From: Candidatus Heimdallarchaeota archaeon
Lineage (GTDB): Archaea; Asgardarchaeota; Heimdallarchaeia; Heimdallarchaeales; Heimdallarchaeaceae
Assembly (NCBI GenBank): GCA_023139025.1
Contig: JAGLOH010000133.1
Coordinates: 1 to 6,340 of the forward strand
Direction of reading: 5' to 3'
Length of the DNA: 6,340 nt
Of the stretch, positions 5,185 through 6,340 are shown one piece after another (the first letter of the stretch is position 1; every line of letters starts with the position of its first letter). The notes under the pieces are model-generated. The model saw nothing but the letters and a program-made list of their open reading frames with translations, searched no databases and had not been told where the DNA came from. The position numbers and the translations under genes are program-made.

Positions 5185-6021
5185 TTAGTTCTCCTCTATT
5201 CCTTCATAGAGTTTTCTTATGGTTTTTTCTATTGGTTTGACATACTCTTTGAGATCAAAACTATCGTCCTTTTCAAACTCAAAATCAGCTAATTCTCCTC
5301 CAAATAAATGATAATAAGCTTTTATTCTGTCTTCTTCCTTGATACCTTCTTCATCCATTTCTTTCTCAAACTTCTGCTTTAGTTTCACAAGATTTGCAAA
5401 GAACTCGGTCATCACTATTCCTATTTCAACACTGTGCTTGGGTTTAGAAACTTTCAAGTCCAATCCTATTGAATTAATTGCACCAAAGGGATACTGTAAA
5501 TTCTTGGGTTTTAGTCCTTCCATAAGAGCTTTTTCTGCACGTTCAAAACTATTGATGATAAAATTCTCTATATTATGATAATAAGACCTTGATCTCTTGA
5601 TACTTTTTGTTAGTTTACCAAAATCCTTCTGATTTATGATTCTAAACATCATGACCTTAGCCATATCTTCATCAGAAAGTTGCATCGCTCTTTCAATTAT
5701 TGTGGGAATTTCTTCTTCAAATACTGTCTCTTTATCTTTTGGATATCTTTCTTTAGTAATTTCTGATAGCATGTAATAAATTCCCCTAGATGCAGTTGTT
5801 TCCTTATTATCTATCACAATCACTTCAGGTTCTTTTGTCATCTCACCGATGTGATGGTGAATAGTACTTACTGTTTTTCCCATTATTCTTGACAAAAGTT
5901 TGATATTCATTGAGCCAAATGTGCGAATAGCCATTACTATTCCATATCTTGTTTCATTTTCGAAAAGTTCCTCGAATCTCTCATCAAGCTCTTCTTTACC
6001 GTTTTTGCTCTCTTCAGTCAT
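5185..6021 (-). CDS. ArsR-like winged-helix transcriptional regulator
   Basis: This is a predicted cytoplasmic DNA-binding protein of 278 residues. Residues about 16-88 form an ArsR-type winged helix: LFENETRYGIVMAI (19-32), then MNIKLLSRIMG (38-48), the recognition helix TVSTIHHHIGEM (50-61), and a wing from EVIVIDNKE to GIYYMLSEI (66-88). The rest (about 90-278) is mostly helical and charged, with no enzyme motif I recognise, and is probably a dimerisation or sensing region. HHH at 55-57 is part of the recognition helix and does not by itself indicate metal binding. The gene is divergent from a small winged-helix ORF, and a TATA box (6047-6054) sits at near-leaderless distance from the ATG at 6021. 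Palindromic TTCG-N5-CGAA sites in the shared promoter are likely its operators, implying autoregulation. The family class is confident; the signal it senses is unknown. Confidence 0.75.
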   Translation of the reverse strand: MTEESKNGKEELDERFEELFENETRYGIVMAIRTFGSMNIKLLSRIMGKTVSTIHHHIGEMTKEPEVIVIDNKETTASRGIYYMLSEITKERYPKDKETVFEEEIPTIIERAMQLSDEDMAKVMMFRIINQKDFGKLTKSIKRSRSYYHNIENFIINSFERAEKALMEGLKPKNLQYPFGAINSIGLDLKVSKPKHSVEIGIVMTEFFANLVKLKQKFEKEMDEEGIKEEDRIKAYYHLFGGELADFEFEKDDSFDLKEYVKPIEKTIRKLYEGIEEN

Positions 6022-6046
6022 TATCAGTTAACTTATTTTGTACACA

Positions 6047-6054
6047 CTTATAAG
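6047..6054 (-). promoter_or_regulatory. TATA-like box for the ArsR-like gene
   Basis: CTTATAAG is self-complementary and centred about 30 bases before the ATG at 6021. Transcription would begin only a few bases before the start codon. The first operator (from 6058) begins three bases further upstream, where the TFB recognition element should lie, so operator binding could hinder or assist promoter recognition. Confidence 0.5.
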
Positions 6055-6057
6055 TAA

Positions 6058-6088
6058 TTCGATAACCGAATAAATTCGAACATCGAAA
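6058..6088. repeat. Operator-like repeat copy 1: two TTCG-N5-CGAA palindromes
   Basis: This segment holds TTCG-ATAAC-CGAA (6058-6070) and TTCG-AACAT-CGAA (6075-6087), 17 bp apart, plus the overlapping palindrome CGAAT-AA-ATTCG (6067-6078). Bases 6067-6088 form the first copy of a 22-bp direct repeat found again, without mismatch, at 6122-6143. It lies between the TATA boxes of the two divergent genes and touches both promoters. Confidence 0.7.
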
Positions 6089-6090
6089 CA

Positions 6091-6100
6091 TTTATTAATA
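6091..6100 (+). promoter_or_regulatory. TATA-like box for the small winged-helix ORF
   Basis: TTTATTAATA is centred near 6096, which predicts transcription from about 6120-6123. That is the left edge of the second operator copy, leaving a leader of about 38 bases that includes a Shine-Dalgarno sequence. Confidence 0.45.
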
Positions 6101-6121
6101 TCTGTGTAAAAGTATGATTAT

Positions 6122-6143
6122 CGAATAAATTCGAACATCGAAA
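6122..6143. repeat. Operator-like repeat copy 2 over the predicted transcription start
   Basis: This is a perfect copy of the 22 bases at 6067-6088, 55 bp away. It contains CGAAT-AA-ATTCG (6122-6133) and TTCG-AACAT-CGAA (6130-6142). The left-hand TTCG that would complete the outer palindrome is degenerate here (TATG at 6113-6116). Its position over the predicted start of transcription of the plus-strand gene suits repression. Confidence 0.7.
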
Positions 6144-6147
6144 TTAA

Positions 6148-6153
6148 AAGGTG
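6148..6153 (+). promoter_or_regulatory. Shine-Dalgarno sequence for the ORF at 6160
   Basis: AAGGTG ends six bases before the ATG at 6160 and matches the anti-Shine-Dalgarno core (CACCU). This supports 6160 as a real translation start even though the reading frame is short. Confidence 0.55.
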
Positions 6154-6159
6154 CTGAAC

Positions 6160-6285
6160 ATGAGTGAAAATAATAAAAAACGAATATTATCCAAAATAGA
6201 GCAAAGATACTCTAGAATGAAATTATCTCAAGAAATAAATGAAGATAGAGCAAGTGTTAGAACAAAATTGTACTATCTATACTAG
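6160..6285 (+). CDS. 41-residue winged-helix N-terminal fragment or mini-regulator
   Basis: ATG at 6160 opens 41 codons ending with TAG at 6283. The peptide contains a helix (KKRILSKIEQRYS, 6-18), then MKLSQEINEDRAS (20-32) and VRTKLYYL (33-40). This is the pattern of a helix-turn-helix up to the end of its recognition helix, as in MarR/ArsR-type domains. A functional winged helix would need the wing and usually a dimerisation part, both missing. Either it is a disrupted gene, or a tiny decoy or partner of larger regulators. The downstream frame (6282 onward, shifted by -1) continues with LDLNKERIGDD up to the next ATG, so a frameshift joining the two is possible. TATA box, Shine-Dalgarno and two operators lie upstream, so transcription is probably regulated by the divergent ArsR-like protein. 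Confidence 0.5.
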   Translation: MSENNKKRILSKIEQRYSRMKLSQEINEDRASVRTKLYYLY

Positions 6286-6305
6286 ATTTGAATAAAGAAA
6301 GAATT

Positions 6306-6340
6306 GGTGATGATATGAGCTCAAAAAAGAAAATTAATAC
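6306..6340 (+). CDS. Start of a further gene, cut by the right edge
   Basis: ATG at 6315 opens MSSKKKIN and runs off the window. It is preceded by GGTG (6306-6309), five bases before the ATG, similar to the signal of the ORF at 6160. It starts 29 bases after that ORF's stop, so both would be in one operon. Alternatively the region is the frameshifted continuation of the 41-codon ORF. Too little is visible to name a product. Confidence 0.35.

Noticed and set aside
5339..5578. 79-codon ORF on the plus strand
   Set aside because: Antisense to the helical C-terminal part of the ArsR-like gene; Ser/Phe-rich composition is typical of a reverse reading of Glu/Lys-rich codons.
6058..6143. CRISPR array or transposon ends
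   Set aside because: Only two repeat copies exist, they contain internal palindromes centred on promoters, and no spacer series, cas gene or transposase is visible. Operators explain them better.

Overview
The window looks archaeal, and an Asgard lineage is my best guess. It is AT-rich. Most genes are preceded, about 25 bases before the start codon, by a TATA-like box (TTATAAA, TTTTAATA, TTTTTAAAT), as expected for leaderless or nearly leaderless archaeal mRNAs. Gene ends carry T-rich tracts, and the regulators are small winged-helix proteins of the ArsR/MarR/PadR-like kind. The Asgard assignment is an inference: it rests on the style of the regulators and on a large membrane protein whose layout resembles eukaryotic CWH43/PGAP2IP. 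No rRNA or other phylogenetic marker is present.

Layout from left to right. (1) A tandem-GNAT acetyltransferase gene on the minus strand (728 down to the left edge, incomplete) is divergent from a 229-residue winged-helix regulator (883-1572, +). The gap between them holds two inverted repeats with the same pattern, TTCTC-N7-GAGAA, exactly 42 bp apart on either side of a TATA box. (2) A convergent terminator region (about 1655-1706) separates the regulator from a DegV-family gene (2585-1722, -). The DegV protein has lost conserved lipid-head-group residues. (3) A 463-base gap (2586-3048) has a good TATA box, a possible 29-codon ORF and a strong Shine-Dalgarno sequence in front of only seven codons. 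(4) A 672-residue protein (3049-5067, +) has about 13 membrane segments followed by an endonuclease/exonuclease/phosphatase (EEP) domain with its catalytic residues present. (5) After a pyrimidine-rich terminator comes an ArsR-like regulator (6021-5185, -). It is divergent from a very short 41-codon winged-helix ORF (6160-6285, +), which is followed by the start of another gene (6315, +). The divergent promoter region contains a 22-bp perfect direct repeat built from TTCG-N5-CGAA palindromes.

The window therefore has two regulator-divergent gene pairs, each with its own pair of operator-like sites suggesting autoregulation. Between them lie two proteins that may both deal with lipids: a DegV-fold lipid-binding protein and a CWH43-like membrane EEP protein. 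The functional link between those two is conjecture based on adjacency. The most unusual item is the CWH43-like protein. The clearest regulatory discoveries are the two operator pairs.
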